DNA of 36,775 nt from Bacillus sp. AFS029637 (GTDB taxonomy: Bacteria; Bacillota; Bacilli; Bacillales; Bacillaceae_G), in contig NZ_NUPZ01000033.1 of assembly GCF_002584985.1 (NCBI RefSeq), positions 171,629 to 208,403 of the forward strand, in the 5' to 3' direction. The notes under the pieces are model-generated. The model was not told where the DNA came from and searched no databases. It saw nothing but the letters and a program-made list of their open reading frames with translations. Shown here piece after piece: positions 1 to 8,033 of this stretch; position 1 is the stretch's first letter, and every line of letters begins with the position of its first letter. The translations under genes and the position numbers were made by a program.

Positions 1-21
1 GTCTTTATAGACTTATTTTTC

Positions 22-768
22 TTACACATTAGACTTTTCTTGCTCCAAAATAAACTCACCTGCATGGGAAATCAAATCCTCAACAGATTGTACTACTAAA
101 TCCGCAAGTGGTTCTAATGTTTGGCGATCCCCTGTACCAGATAGCACTCCGATTCCGTAGCAATCGCCACCGTTTTTAGCTAAATGTAAATCAGTTGGCG
201 TATCTCCAACGACTGCCACTTCACACGACTCTAAACGAAACTTTTCACAAAAAGATTCTATAATTCTTTTATCCGGCTTTTGTGCTGGAAATGTATCTGA
301 AGCTACAACATAATCAAAAAAAGACTCTATTTGATACTGTTTCAAAAATAATTCTGTCGGTGCGAAATCATCAGCTGTCACAACACCTAAAATAAATCCT
401 CTATCCTTTAAACTTTGTAAAATTATCGGTAAATCCGCCGTCATTTTCATATAGGAACGGTGCTCATACATAAGGGAAAATAATTTTTCACTTACCCACT
501 CATGCATATCCTCTTCCCTACATGACGTAATATACTTACACAGCCCTTTTGCTACATCAAGGCTTGTTCCAGCCGCTAATGCGCTACTTGGATGAACAAA
601 TGTCCCCTCCACACCGATCTCCTTTAGTAAACCTTGCTGCATTGACTCTGGGAGTTGATATAATTTTATACAGTCCGCTACAAGTTCTTCAGCTACTTTT
701 ATCCAAATTGAATGAAAATCCATTAATGTCCCATCTTTATCAAATAGTATTGCTTTTACCTTCTCCAT
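22..768 (-). CDS. HAD-superfamily phosphatase, phosphoglycolate phosphatase-like
   Basis: A 248-residue haloacid dehalogenase-type hydrolase, probably a cytoplasmic phosphatase that cleaves a small phosphate monoester. All four HAD motifs are visible: DKDGT with nucleophile D10 and general acid D12, T131 in GVVTADD, K164 in QKPDK, and GDTPTD at 188-193 with the Mg-binding acidic residues. Residues 20-100 form the helical cap insertion of the Gph/PGP-like subclass. The ATG is preceded by AGAGGTAGG at good spacing. It lies downstream of dgkB on the same strand, but a terminator-like hairpin at dgkB's end separates them, so it may have its own promoter. The true substrate cannot be read from the sequence. 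Family assignment is sure; phosphoglycolate as substrate is only a guess. Confidence 0.9.
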   Translation of the reverse strand: MEKVKAILFDKDGTLMDFHSIWIKVAEELVADCIKLYQLPESMQQGLLKEIGVEGTFVHPSSALAAGTSLDVAKGLCKYITSCREEDMHEWVSEKLFSLMYEHRSYMKMTADLPIILQSLKDRGFILGVVTADDFAPTELFLKQYQIESFFDYVVASDTFPAQKPDKRIIESFCEKFRLESCEVAVVGDTPTDLHLAKNGGDCYGIGVLSGTGDRQTLEPLADLVVQSVEDLISHAGEFILEQEKSNV

Positions 769-892
769 AGCATCCTACCTCTCGTTTCTTATCTCCTCCA
801 GTGTACCAATAAAATATGTATATAAAATAAACGAATTGTAAAAATACCATAAAAATCAAACTAACTCCCAATTTACAATTCCTCTATACAAA

Positions 893-920
893 GAAAAAGG
901 ATGCCTTTACAGGACATCCT
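893..920 (-). terminator. Terminator after dgkB
   Basis: AGGATGCCT at 898-906 pairs with AGG-a-CATCCT at 911-920 (one bulged base). On the minus strand the stem is followed by a T-run (plus-strand A-run 894-898). The dgkB stop codon sits inside the hairpin loop. Confidence 0.75.
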
Positions 921-1812
921 CTTTATGTTCGGGAACAAATAGTTCCAGACAATGATATATGTTTTCAAATTCCATTGGGGCATCCCCACCATATTCACCA
1001 TCTAAATTAATCATTAGTTTATCTGGTGAATGCACTTTAATGCGATTTGCTTGTGTGTATAGCACTTTTGGATTGTTAATATGTTCACCACGCTGCGCTT
1101 GTGTTGCTGCTTTAATTAAATCAGCGATAGAACCTTTTTTCAGCACTAATAAATCAAATAACCCATCGTTAATAGAGGCATACGGTGCTACCTTTTCGAA
1201 TCCACCAACTGAACGAGTATTTGTAATTAAAAACATCGTAATTTCTTCTTGTAGTAACTTCCCATCATACTCGATTTCAACATATGTTGGGTGTAATGAC
1301 GGTAACATTTCGATTCCTTTTAAATAGTAAGCAAGCTGGCCTAATACCGTTTTTAACTTACTTGGTACTTCATATGTTAATTCAGTGATACGACCGCCAC
1401 CAGCAATATTAATGAAATATGTATCATTCGCTCTACCAAGATCTAAAGGAACTGTTTTTCCTTCACAAATAATATCCGCAGCCTCTTCAATAACACGAGG
1501 TACACCGATCGCACGTGCAAAGTCATTTGTCGTTCCAACTGGAATAATTCCAAACTTTGGACGATGCACATGTCCTACTAAACCATTTACCACTTCATTT
1601 AACGTACCGTCGCCACCAGCTGCGATAACAACATCAAACTTACGATCCGCAGCTTGCCTTGCTGCCACAGTCGCATCTCCAGGACCAGTTGTTGCATGAC
1701 AAGATGCTTCATAACCAGCTTGTTCTAATTTTTGTAATACTTCTGGTAAGCTCTTCTTAAATAGCTCACGCCCAGAAGTAGGATTATAAATAATTCTTGC
1801 TCGCTTCATCAT
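907..1812 (-). CDS. dgkB: Diacylglycerol kinase, DgkB type
   Basis: Soluble lipid kinase that phosphorylates diacylglycerol to phosphatidic acid with ATP, returning the diacylglycerol released by lipoteichoic acid synthesis to phospholipid synthesis. The 301-residue length matches the DgkB/YegS/LCB5 family. The N-terminal catalytic domain shows NPTSG at 10-14 and the nucleotide-binding loop GGDGT at 66-70, followed by LNEVVNGL. The C-terminal part is the beta-sandwich domain with the late LDGEYGG motif. The start is one of two adjacent ATGs; AAGGAAA lies about 17 bases upstream, which is long, so start choice is not fully secure. It follows gatCAB on the same strand, as dgkB does in other Bacillus, but a strong terminator and about 470 bp separate them. 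Confident on function. Confidence 0.93.
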   Translation of the reverse strand: MMKRARIIYNPTSGRELFKKSLPEVLQKLEQAGYEASCHATTGPGDATVAARQAADRKFDVVIAAGGDGTLNEVVNGLVGHVHRPKFGIIPVGTTNDFARAIGVPRVIEEAADIICEGKTVPLDLGRANDTYFINIAGGGRITELTYEVPSKLKTVLGQLAYYLKGIEMLPSLHPTYVEIEYDGKLLQEEITMFLITNTRSVGGFEKVAPYASINDGLFDLLVLKKGSIADLIKAATQAQRGEHINNPKVLYTQANRIKVHSPDKLMINLDGEYGGDAPMEFENIYHCLELFVPEHKEDVL

Positions 1813-2170
1813 TTATTAGCACAGGGAATTTCCTTCTTCATTGAAAAAGAACATACTGAAGTTCTATTCAGTATTCCTATGCCTACCTCCTCTCATCTTC
1901 CTATCCTTTTTTTATCCCGCTCAAACAGGCAGTAAGAACCCGATTCGTGTAGTCCATCAAAAGCAAATATTCATTTCAATGGTTTTGTTTTATTTGACAA
2001 AAAAATTTATGTCCATCTATTTTCCTCATAACAATTTACATATAAAGAATAATAACTATCTATTACTTCATGAGATGAAAAAAACCTCTATGTTTAGATT
2101 TATCATTATTCCCACCTTTTTGCAACTATCATACCATAGTTGCTATACAAACATTTTTCCACTTTTGACA
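1813..2170 (-). promoter_or_regulatory. Long non-coding leader region upstream of dgkB
   Basis: No convincing gene is seen here. Read on the minus strand, the region holds an extended -10 box (TGGTATGAT) inside a small inverted repeat (GCAACTA, 8-nt loop, TAGTTGC, plus 2121-2142). Nearer dgkB there is a hairpin ATACTGAA-N6-TTCAGTAT (plus 1852-1873) followed by GTTCTTTTTC. Together these look like a promoter and an untranslated leader of roughly 300 nt, but no -35 box is clear. A plus-strand reading frame covering 1841-2191 has a TTG start, no good ribosome site and no recognisable protein, so it is not called. Confidence 0.35.
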
Positions 2171-2227
2171 GTTAATCAAACGTTTGTTTAAACGATTTTT
2201 TCTCATTTAAACAAACGTTTGATTAAC
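2171..2227. repeat. Perfect 22-bp inverted repeat with two operator-like cores
   Basis: Bases 2171-2192 are the exact reverse complement of 2206-2227, with a 13-bp spacer. Each arm contains the 16-bp near-palindrome AATCAAACGTTTGTTT or its reverse complement, centred on AAACGTTT. That makes two adjacent operator-like sites of the general kind bound by TetR-family dimers. It lies between the gatB terminator and the dgkB leader. Whether it acts as DNA operator, RNA hairpin or both cannot be told from sequence. Confidence 0.6.
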
Positions 2228-2230
2228 CTA

Positions 2231-2258
2231 GAAAAACACCCATGTATGGGTGTTTTTC
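2231..2258. terminator. Terminator after gatB
   Basis: GAAAAACACCCAT (2231-2243) and ATGGGTGTTTTTC (2246-2258) form a perfect 13-bp stem with a 2-nt centre. A/T runs on both sides make it potentially bidirectional. It lies about 30 nt after the gatB stop. Confidence 0.85.
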
Positions 2259-2286
2259 TGCTTAATCTTTACAATTCACTACTATT

Positions 2287-3714
2287 TTATCGCTTATTAA
2301 TCTCTTCAAGTAAGATTTTATTAACAAGCGGTGGATTTGCTTGTCCTTTTGTAGCTTTCATAATTTGACCAACTAAGAAACCAATTGCACGGTCTTTACC
2401 GTTTTTAAAGTCTTCGATAGATTGCTCATTATTATCAAGAATTTCTGTTACAACTTTACGAAGTGTACCCTCGTCAGAAATTTGAACAAGACCTTTCGCT
2501 TTAACGATTTCTTCTGGGTCTCCACCTTTTTCAATTAATTCGTTAAATACTTTCTTCGCGATTTTAGAAGAAATTGTACCTTTTTCAATTAATTGAACCA
2601 TTTTAGATAAACCAGCAGGCGTTAATGCAACGTCTTTTAATTCTTTTTGTTGCTTGTTTAAGTATGCAAGCACTTCACCCATTAACCAGTTTGATGTTAA
2701 TTTCGCATCAGCACCGTCTGCAACAGTTGCTTCGAAGAAATCAGACATCTCTTTCGTTAATGTTAATACGTGTGCATCATAAGCTGGTAAGCCAATTTCT
2801 GCAACGTAGCGAGCTTTACGTGCATCTGGAAGTTCTGGAATAGAAGCACGAACTGCTTCTTTCCACTCATCGTCGATGTAAAGTTCAACTAAATCTGGCT
2901 CTGGGAAGTAACGATAATCGTCAGATCCTTCTTTCACACGCATTAAGATTGTTTTCTTCGTTGCTTCGTCATAACGGCGTGTTTCTTGTTGAATAATACC
3001 ACCAGATAATAATTCTTTCTCTTGGCGTACTTGCTCATGCTCAAGACCTTTTTGTACGTAAGTGAATGAGTTTAAGTTTTTCAGTTCCGCTTTTGTACCG
3101 AACTTCTCTTGTCCAACTGGACGAAGGGAAATATTCGCATCACAACGCAAGGAACCTTCTTCCATCTTACAATCAGATACGCCAGTGTATTGAATGATTG
3201 ATTTTAACTTCTCTAAGTATGCGTATGCTTCTTCTGGCGTACGCATATCTGGCTCAGATACGATCTCGATTAAAGGCATACCTTGACGGTTGTAGTCTAC
3301 TAATGAACCATCAGCTGTATGCGTTGATTTACCAGCATCTTCTTCTAAATGAAGACGTGTAATACCGATACGTTTCTTTTTACCGTCTACTTCGATTTCA
3401 ATCCAACCATTTTCTCCAATTGGCTTATCGAATTGAGAGATTTGGTAAGCTTTCGGATTATCTGGGTAGAAATAGTTTTTACGGTCAAACTTTGTTTCCG
3501 TTGCGATTTCACAGTTTAATGCCATTGCAGCTTTCATTGCAAAGTTAACTGCTTCTTTATTTAATGTAGGAAGTACCCCTGGGTATCCTAAGTCAATTAC
3601 ACTTGTTTGTGTATTTGGCTCCGCTCCGAATTCTGTTGGACTCGCAGAGAAAATTTTCGAATTTGTTTTTAACTCAACGTGAACCTCTAAACCAATAATT
3701 GTTTCTAAATTCAT
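2287..3714 (-). CDS. gatB: Asp/Glu-tRNA(Asn/Gln) amidotransferase subunit B
   Basis: Subunit B of the GatCAB complex, which converts Glu-tRNA(Gln) (and Asp-tRNA(Asn)) to the amidated form in the cytoplasm. GatB carries the kinase site that activates the mischarged tRNA and the helical and YqeY-like domains that bind the tRNA. The 475-residue length is typical. The N-terminus ([19 protein letters not shown]) and the [19 protein letters not shown] block are family hallmarks; the C-terminal 150 residues are the tRNA-binding tail. It is the last gene of gatC-gatA-gatB, only 14 nt after gatA, and has a good GGAGGCGAGC ribosome site. A strong terminator follows. Nothing is odd about it. Confidence 0.97.
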   Translation of the reverse strand: MNLETIIGLEVHVELKTNSKIFSASPTEFGAEPNTQTSVIDLGYPGVLPTLNKEAVNFAMKAAMALNCEIATETKFDRKNYFYPDNPKAYQISQFDKPIGENGWIEIEVDGKKKRIGITRLHLEEDAGKSTHTADGSLVDYNRQGMPLIEIVSEPDMRTPEEAYAYLEKLKSIIQYTGVSDCKMEEGSLRCDANISLRPVGQEKFGTKAELKNLNSFTYVQKGLEHEQVRQEKELLSGGIIQQETRRYDEATKKTILMRVKEGSDDYRYFPEPDLVELYIDDEWKEAVRASIPELPDARKARYVAEIGLPAYDAHVLTLTKEMSDFFEATVADGADAKLTSNWLMGEVLAYLNKQQKELKDVALTPAGLSKMVQLIEKGTISSKIAKKVFNELIEKGGDPEEIVKAKGLVQISDEGTLRKVVTEILDNNEQSIEDFKNGKDRAIGFLVGQIMKATKGQANPPLVNKILLEEINKR

Positions 3715-3728
3715 CTATGCTCGCCTCC

Positions 3729-5186
3729 TTACAGACTTGCTTTTTTTGTATGATAGTCTGTTGCTTGCTCAAACGCATGTGCAACGCGGTAAATTGTCGC
3801 TTCATCGAAGTGTTTACCAATGATTTGTAAACCAAGTGGCATGTTGTTAGCACCGAATCCACATGGAACTGAAATCGCTGGAACACCCGCTAAGTTTACT
3901 GGGATTGTTAAAATGTCGTTTGCATACATTGTCATTGGATCGTCCACTTTTTCGCCCACTTTAAATGCCGGAGTTGGCGTTGTTGGTCCAATAATAACAT
4001 CATAGTTAGCAAATACATTTTCAAAGTCGTTCTTAATTAATGTACGTACTTGTTGTGCTTTTTTGTAATATGCATCATAGTAACCAGAGCTAAGAGCAAA
4101 TGTACCAAGCATAATACGACGTTTAACCTCATCACCAAAGCCTTCGCTACGTGTGTTTTTGTAAAGATCTAATAAATTATTTACATTATCAGAACGAACA
4201 CCGTAACGTACGCCATCAAAGCGTGAAAGGTTAGCAGATGCTTCAGAAGAAGATAGTAAGTAATACGTTGCTAGAGCGTATTTAGAGTGCGGAAGAGATA
4301 CTTCTTCCCAAGTTGCGCCCATACCTTCTAATACTTTTAAAGCAGCTAGTACTGACTCACGAGCTTCTTCGCCAACACCTTCGCCTAAGTATTCTTTCGG
4401 TACAGCAATGCGTAAACCTTTCACATCGCCTGTTAAACCAGCTAAATAGTTTCCAACTTCAACGTTTGCAGAAGTTGCATCCATGCGGTCAATACCTGAA
4501 ATAGCTTGTAATAAGTATGCATTGTCTTCTACTGTACGTGTAATCGGTCCGATTTGGTCAAGTGAAGATGCGAATGCTACTAATCCATAACGAGATACGC
4601 GTCCGTAAGTTGGTTTTAAACCTACAACGCCGCAATATGCAGCTGGCTGACGGATAGAACCACCCGTATCAGAACCTAGAGAGAATAGTACCTCTCCTGC
4701 TGCTACAGCTGCTGCAGAACCACCACTAGATCCGCCCGGAACGTAATCTAAGTTCCATGGGTTTTTCGTAGCGTAGAAACCTGAGTTTTCATTTGAAGAA
4801 CCCATTGCGAACTCGTCCATATTTAATTTACCGATTGTAATTGTGTCAGCAGCTTTTAACTTTTGCACAACTGTCGCATCATAAATTGGATCGAAGTTTG
4901 CTAACATTTTGCTCGCACAAGTAGTACGAAGACCGTTAGTTACAATGTTATCTTTTACACCGATTGGCATACCGAATAATAAACCATTATCTTCAGCACC
5001 AATCTTAGCGTCTAATTCTTTCGCTTTCGCGCGTGCATTTTCTTCATCTAATGTAAGAAAAGCTTTTACGTTATCTTCAACATCCGCAATACGTTTGTAA
5101 GATTCTTCTACTAAATCCGTAACGGAAATTTCTTTGTTGTTTAATTTCTTATGTAACTCTGATACTGAATGATCAAATAATGACAT
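3729..5186 (-). CDS. gatA: Asp/Glu-tRNA(Asn/Gln) amidotransferase subunit A
   Basis: The glutaminase subunit of GatCAB. It hydrolyses glutamine and feeds the ammonia through a channel to GatB. The protein has 485 residues and belongs to the amidase-signature family. The Ser-cisSer-Lys catalytic set is visible as K78 in GVKDN, S153 in the glycine/serine-rich GGSSGGS loop (151-157), and S177 in [11 protein letters not shown]. The start ATG follows GAGGGAATTTCG. It lies 14 nt after gatC and 14 nt before gatB, so the three are co-transcribed and probably translated in balanced amounts. The presence of GatCAB implies that this organism makes Gln-tRNA by the indirect route, as Bacillus does. Confidence 0.97.
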   Translation of the reverse strand: MSLFDHSVSELHKKLNNKEISVTDLVEESYKRIADVEDNVKAFLTLDEENARAKAKELDAKIGAEDNGLLFGMPIGVKDNIVTNGLRTTCASKMLANFDPIYDATVVQKLKAADTITIGKLNMDEFAMGSSNENSGFYATKNPWNLDYVPGGSSGGSAAAVAAGEVLFSLGSDTGGSIRQPAAYCGVVGLKPTYGRVSRYGLVAFASSLDQIGPITRTVEDNAYLLQAISGIDRMDATSANVEVGNYLAGLTGDVKGLRIAVPKEYLGEGVGEEARESVLAALKVLEGMGATWEEVSLPHSKYALATYYLLSSSEASANLSRFDGVRYGVRSDNVNNLLDLYKNTRSEGFGDEVKRRIMLGTFALSSGYYDAYYKKAQQVRTLIKNDFENVFANYDVIIGPTTPTPAFKVGEKVDDPMTMYANDILTIPVNLAGVPAISVPCGFGANNMPLGLQIIGKHFDEATIYRVAHAFEQATDYHTKKASL

Positions 5187-5200
5187 CGAAATTCCCTCCT

Positions 5201-5491
5201 CTATTCTAATACTGCTGGAACACGGATTTGATTATCTTTGTGATCCGGTGCATTTTTTAATACTTCTTCAACTGGTAAACCTTTTTCTGGTACATCTTCA
5301 CGCATAACATTTTTCATAGTTAATACATGAGTTGTTGGTTTTACATCTGTTGTATCTAATTCATTTAACTGTTCTGCAAATGTAACAATTGCATCTAGTT
5401 GTTTTTGAAATTTTTCTGCTTCTTGATCAGTAATTGCAAGACGTGCTAAATGTGCTACGTGCTTTACATTCTCAACGGAAATTCTTGACAC
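5201..5491 (-). CDS. gatC: Asp/Glu-tRNA(Asn/Gln) amidotransferase subunit C
   Basis: Small 96-residue subunit that wraps around the GatA-GatB interface and stabilises the complex. The pattern [19 protein letters not shown] at the N-terminus and the C-terminal [25 protein letters not shown] are typical of GatC. Translation appears to start at GTG (5489-5491), preceded by GGAGGTGGCC, the strongest ribosome site nearby. It is the first gene of the gatCAB unit; a plausible promoter lies about 50 bp upstream. Function is certain; the only choice is the GTG start. Confidence 0.96.
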
Positions 5492-5537
5492 GGCTAGGCC
5501 ACCTCCATAATATATCGTTCAATCTACAATACTATTG

Positions 5538-5567
5538 ATGATACCAAATTTTCAGTACTTCAAGCAA
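5538..5567 (-). promoter_or_regulatory. Candidate sigma-A promoter of gatCAB
   Basis: On the minus strand, TTGCTT (5562-5567), an 18-bp spacer, and TATCAT (5538-5543), about 50 bp upstream of the gatC start. Both boxes depart from consensus at one or two positions. Confidence 0.5.
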
Positions 5568-5603
5568 GTCAACACATGGCACTTACGGCATTTTTACATA
5601 AAA

Positions 5604-5627
5604 AAAGAAAGGCAAATGCCTTTCTTT
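5604..5627. terminator. Terminator after the YiaA-like gene
   Basis: AAAGAAAGGCA (5604-5614) and TGCCTTTCTTT (5617-5627) form a perfect 11-bp stem with a 2-nt centre, just after the minus-strand stop at 5633. On the minus strand T-rich sequence follows (plus-strand A-run 5601-5606). Confidence 0.75.
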
Positions 5628-5632
5628 ACAAT

Positions 5633-5869
5633 TTACTCTTTATCTAACGGTTTATTTTTCGGAAATCTCTCGTTATCTTCTTCATTATCACGAATTGTTT
5701 TTTGTAATACAAAACAAGACATCGTTAAAAATAATGTTCCAATTAAATAGTATCCTTTTACACTAAGCGTTTCATCTAACGTATAAATCCCAATTAGCAT
5801 ACCTGAAAGCGCACAAACAAATGAAGTCCATGCTAAAAACGTGAACGCTTGCGTATTTCGTCTTCTCAT
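5633..5869 (-). CDS. YiaA/YiaB-family small membrane protein
   Basis: A 78-residue membrane protein with two hydrophobic segments (about residues 9-31 and 37-57) separated by a short polar turn, and a charged tail rich in Asp, Glu and Lys. The N-terminus RRRNTQAFTFLAWTSFV matches the YiaA/YiaB two-helix domain, whose function is unknown. The start at 5869 is chosen because GAGGGGGAGA sits right before that ATG; an open frame runs 10 codons further upstream without such a site. It is a single gene between gatC (same strand, upstream side terminated) and the divergent marR gene. Family call is fairly sure; role unknown. Confidence 0.8.
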   Translation of the reverse strand: MRRRNTQAFTFLAWTSFVCALSGMLIGIYTLDETLSVKGYYLIGTLFLTMSCFVLQKTIRDNEEDNERFPKNKPLDKE

Positions 5870-6026
5870 CGTTCTCCCCCTCGTTAGCTGTACATCCATT
5901 ATAGATAAATATATTTACCATGATGGATTTTTATGTAAATTCTAGTTTGCTATTTATAAATCTATCACAAAAAAATATTATTTTAAAGATAGTTTTCTGC
6001 CTAATCTGAAAAAACAATTAAAATCA

Positions 6027-6055
6027 TTGACATTTATTTCAATTCTACATAAAAT
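6027..6055 (+). promoter_or_regulatory. Sigma-A promoter of the marR gene
   Basis: TTGACA (6027-6032), a 17-bp spacer, and TAAAAT (6050-6055). The expected start point is near 6062, immediately before the operator-like palindrome at 6067-6081. Confidence 0.75.
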
Positions 6056-6066
6056 AAAAATAAATA

Positions 6067-6081
6067 TTACGAACCTCGAAA
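6067..6081. promoter_or_regulatory. Operator-like site 1 (TTnCGA-N3-TCGnAA)
   Basis: TTACGAaccTCGAAA fits an imperfect palindrome. It lies just downstream of the predicted start point of marR and shares its pattern with two sites upstream of the ATPase gene at 6618-6648. Its reverse complement with flanks matches the region around 6618-6636 except for the three central bases. Confidence 0.6.
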
Positions 6082-6100
6082 TATACGGGAGTGGAAATAA

Positions 6101-6583
6101 TTGTTGCAATATGAACATTTTTTAGACTTACTGCTAGATAACGCCAAGAAACTTTTCTATCCTGAAGAATGGGTGGGCCTAGATTTAACACTTTCCAAAA
6201 CAGAAGTATTTTGTTTACTTTGGATGGAGCGAAATACAGATATTACAATGACAAAAATTACTGAACTTCTTGATATACCGATGAGTACAACGACAGGCGT
6301 TGTAAATCGCCTTGTAAAAAAGGGATATATTGAACGGTACCGTGATGAAAAAGACCGACGTATCGTATTAATTCGTTTAACTGAAAGCGGCATCTTACTC
6401 ATTCAAGAAGTGAAGCAAAATGCGGCCCATTACTTTAGCTTAATGACAGAAGCACTATCAGAAGAGGAAAAAGCATTCTTACTACAAATCTTCCAAAAAA
6501 TTATGAATCACATTGCTACGTCACAGCAAAAAACAGAAGAAAAGGTTTCTACACCTAAAATGAAAAACATTCCGATTGAATAA
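6101..6583 (+). CDS. MarR-family transcriptional regulator
   Basis: A 160-residue winged-helix regulator. The DNA-binding domain spans about residues 30-100: recognition region ITELLDIPMSTTTGVVNRLVKKGYIERYRDEKDRR, then the wing and the RLTESG segment typical of MarR proteins. Terminal helices would form the dimer interface and ligand pocket. Translation starts at TTG (6101), 7 nt after GGGAGTGG. The gene has a good sigma-A promoter and an operator-like palindrome between promoter and start, consistent with autorepression. A terminator follows, but the downstream ATPase gene carries two copies of the same motif, so it is the likely target. The ligand is unknown. MarR family is sure; the regulatory link is inferred. 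Confidence 0.88.
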   Translation: MLQYEHFLDLLLDNAKKLFYPEEWVGLDLTLSKTEVFCLLWMERNTDITMTKITELLDIPMSTTTGVVNRLVKKGYIERYRDEKDRRIVLIRLTESGILLIQEVKQNAAHYFSLMTEALSEEEKAFLLQIFQKIMNHIATSQQKTEEKVSTPKMKNIPIE

Positions 6584-6612
6584 AAACCCCAGTTTTGGGT
6601 TTTTATTCAAAA
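6575..6612 (+). terminator. Terminator after marR
   Basis: TTGAATAAAAACCC (6575-6588) pairs with GGGTTTTTTATTCAA (6596-6610) with one bulged T. The stop codon of marR lies in the left arm. It separates marR from the ATPase gene, whose transcription may come by readthrough or from an undetected promoter. Confidence 0.75.
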
Positions 6613-6617
6613 AAACA

Positions 6618-6648
6618 TTTCGACACTCGTAATATTCGACATTCGAAA
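6618..6648. promoter_or_regulatory. Tandem operator-like sites 2 and 3 before the ArsA-like gene
   Basis: TTTCGAcacTCGTAA (6618-6632) and ATTCGAcatTCGAAA (6634-6648) share the TTnCGA-N3-TCGnAA pattern; the second has a perfect TTCGA-N3-TCGAA core. Their centres are 16 bp apart. They lie directly upstream of the ribosome site at 6652-6656. Confidence 0.6.
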
Positions 6649-6661
6649 CAAAGGGGATAGA

Positions 6662-7843
6662 ATGATGAGAATTATTTTGTATACAGGGAAAGGCGGCGTA
6701 GGAAAAACTAGCATTTCAGCAGCAACTGCAATTCAAAGTGCACAACAAGGATTAAAAACATTAGTAATGAGTACAGACCCTGCTCATAGTTTAGGAGATT
6801 CATTTGGTATAAAACTATCTTCTGAGCCATTAGAAATTCGTGAAAACTTATGGGCCCAAGAAATTAATACGATTTATGAAATGGAAAAAGGCTGGGGCAA
6901 ACTACAGAAATATATTACACTCCTCTTCACTTCCAAAGCAGCTGAGGATATTACGACAGAAGAATTAACGATGTTTCCTGGTATGGAAGATTTAATTAGC
7001 TTACTTCGCGTACTCGATTACTATAAACAAAATACCTATGATGTTATCATCATTGACTGCGCTCCAACAGGAGAGACATTAGCAATGCTAAGTTTTCCAG
7101 ACATGCTCGGCTGGTGGATGGAAAAATTATTTCCTATTAAAAGAAAGGTTTTAAAAGTCGTTCGTCCTGTAGCTCAACCACTTCTCGGTGTCCCTCTTCC
7201 AACCGACGATATTATGGACGAATTAACAAATACACTTGAACAGCTTGGAGAAATGAGAGATATTTTATCAAATCGAGAGGTAACAAGTATCCGCATCGTT
7301 GTAAATCCTGAAAAAATGGTCATTAAAGAAGCTCAGCGCAGCTTTACGTATTTAAATTTATACGATTATAACGTAGATGCCATTATGATTAACCGCGTCA
7401 TCCCTAACACTGTCACCGATCCTTATTTTCAGGCATGGAAAGATACACAAAAGAAATATAAAACATTAATTCAAGATAGTTTTCAGCCCCTTCCTATTTA
7501 TGAAGCACCGATGTTTGAACAAGAAGTTGTTGGTTTACCTATGTTAGAGCGTGTAGGAAATGCTTTATTTAAAACTGATCCCCGTCCTACTGAAGTGAAA
7601 TTTAACGGTCGCACACAATATGTAAAAAAAGATGGCAATGAGTATGTTTTCGTTCTTTCCATTCCCTTCTCAAACAAAAATGAACTTTCATTAAATCAAA
7701 AAGGTGATGAACTTATTATTCAAGCTGGTTCTGTGAAACGAAATATCACATTGCCAAAAACATTAACGCACCTTTCTATTCAAGGAGCAAAATTTGAAGA
7801 GGATATACTAAACATTCGGTTTGGAGGTGTAGTGCATGCATGA
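6662..7843 (+). CDS. ArsA/Get3-family ATPase with C-terminal HSP20-like domain
   Basis: A 393-residue P-loop ATPase of the ArsA/Get3 group. It shows the deviant Walker A motif GKGGVGKT (9-16), the switch segment STDPAHSLGD (37-46) and the DCAPTGET motif (132-139). From about residue 310 a separate beta-rich segment (KFNGRTQYVKKDGNEYVFVLSIP onward) resembles the alpha-crystallin/HSP20 fold found at the C-terminus of some bacterial ArsA homologues. No arsB, arsC, arsD or arsR is nearby, so arsenite export is unlikely; handling of a membrane-protein or other client is possible but unproven. AGGGG at 6652-6656 fits either of two adjacent ATGs (6662, 6665). It overlaps the next small gene by 8 nt, so the two are translationally coupled. 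Domain calls are firm; function is unknown. Confidence 0.88.
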   Translation: MMRIILYTGKGGVGKTSISAATAIQSAQQGLKTLVMSTDPAHSLGDSFGIKLSSEPLEIRENLWAQEINTIYEMEKGWGKLQKYITLLFTSKAAEDITTEELTMFPGMEDLISLLRVLDYYKQNTYDVIIIDCAPTGETLAMLSFPDMLGWWMEKLFPIKRKVLKVVRPVAQPLLGVPLPTDDIMDELTNTLEQLGEMRDILSNREVTSIRIVVNPEKMVIKEAQRSFTYLNLYDYNVDAIMINRVIPNTVTDPYFQAWKDTQKKYKTLIQDSFQPLPIYEAPMFEQEVVGLPMLERVGNALFKTDPRPTEVKFNGRTQYVKKDGNEYVFVLSIPFSNKNELSLNQKGDELIIQAGSVKRNITLPKTLTHLSIQGAKFEEDILNIRFGGVVHA

Positions 7844-8033
7844 TGAGCTACTAAGAAGAATCATTCATACAAAAATCAAAATCGGTATGCATATATTAGA
7901 AGAATTGCCGAATCCGATTCAGCAATCTGCTAAGCAAGTGTTAAGTATTTTACAGGAAGAGCTATCTTCTTATACAGAAAAAGGAGCAGAAGCACATCCC
8001 GATGGTAATTTAAAAAGTATCCTAATTGAATAA
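7836..8033 (+). CDS. Small hypothetical protein coupled to the ArsA-like ATPase
   Basis: A 65-residue protein that I do not recognise. It starts inside the end of the ATPase gene, 8 nt before its stop, with GGAGGTGTAGTGC just upstream of the ATG, which makes it a credible gene. The sequence is soluble and mostly helical by eye: a basic N-terminal part (RRIIHTKIKIG), an amphipathic stretch with leucines (ILEELPNPIQQSAKQVLSIL), and a polar acidic tail. No cysteines or membrane segment are present. Its tight coupling suggests it works with the ATPase, perhaps as a partner or adaptor. That is inference from gene order only. Confidence 0.65.
   Translation: MHDELLRRIIHTKIKIGMHILEELPNPIQQSAKQVLSILQEELSSYTEKGAEAHPDGNLKSILIE

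Noticed and set aside
833-881. Inverted repeat GAATTGTAAA / TTTACAATTC upstream of the HAD gene
   Set aside because: A 10-bp match with a 29-bp spacer in very AT-rich DNA, no clear link to a promoter; too weak to call as an operator or terminator.
1841-2191. Plus-strand open frame of 116 codons upstream of dgkB
   Set aside because: TTG start without a proper ribosome site, composition of translated AT-rich DNA, no recognisable family, and it runs into the inverted repeat at its end.
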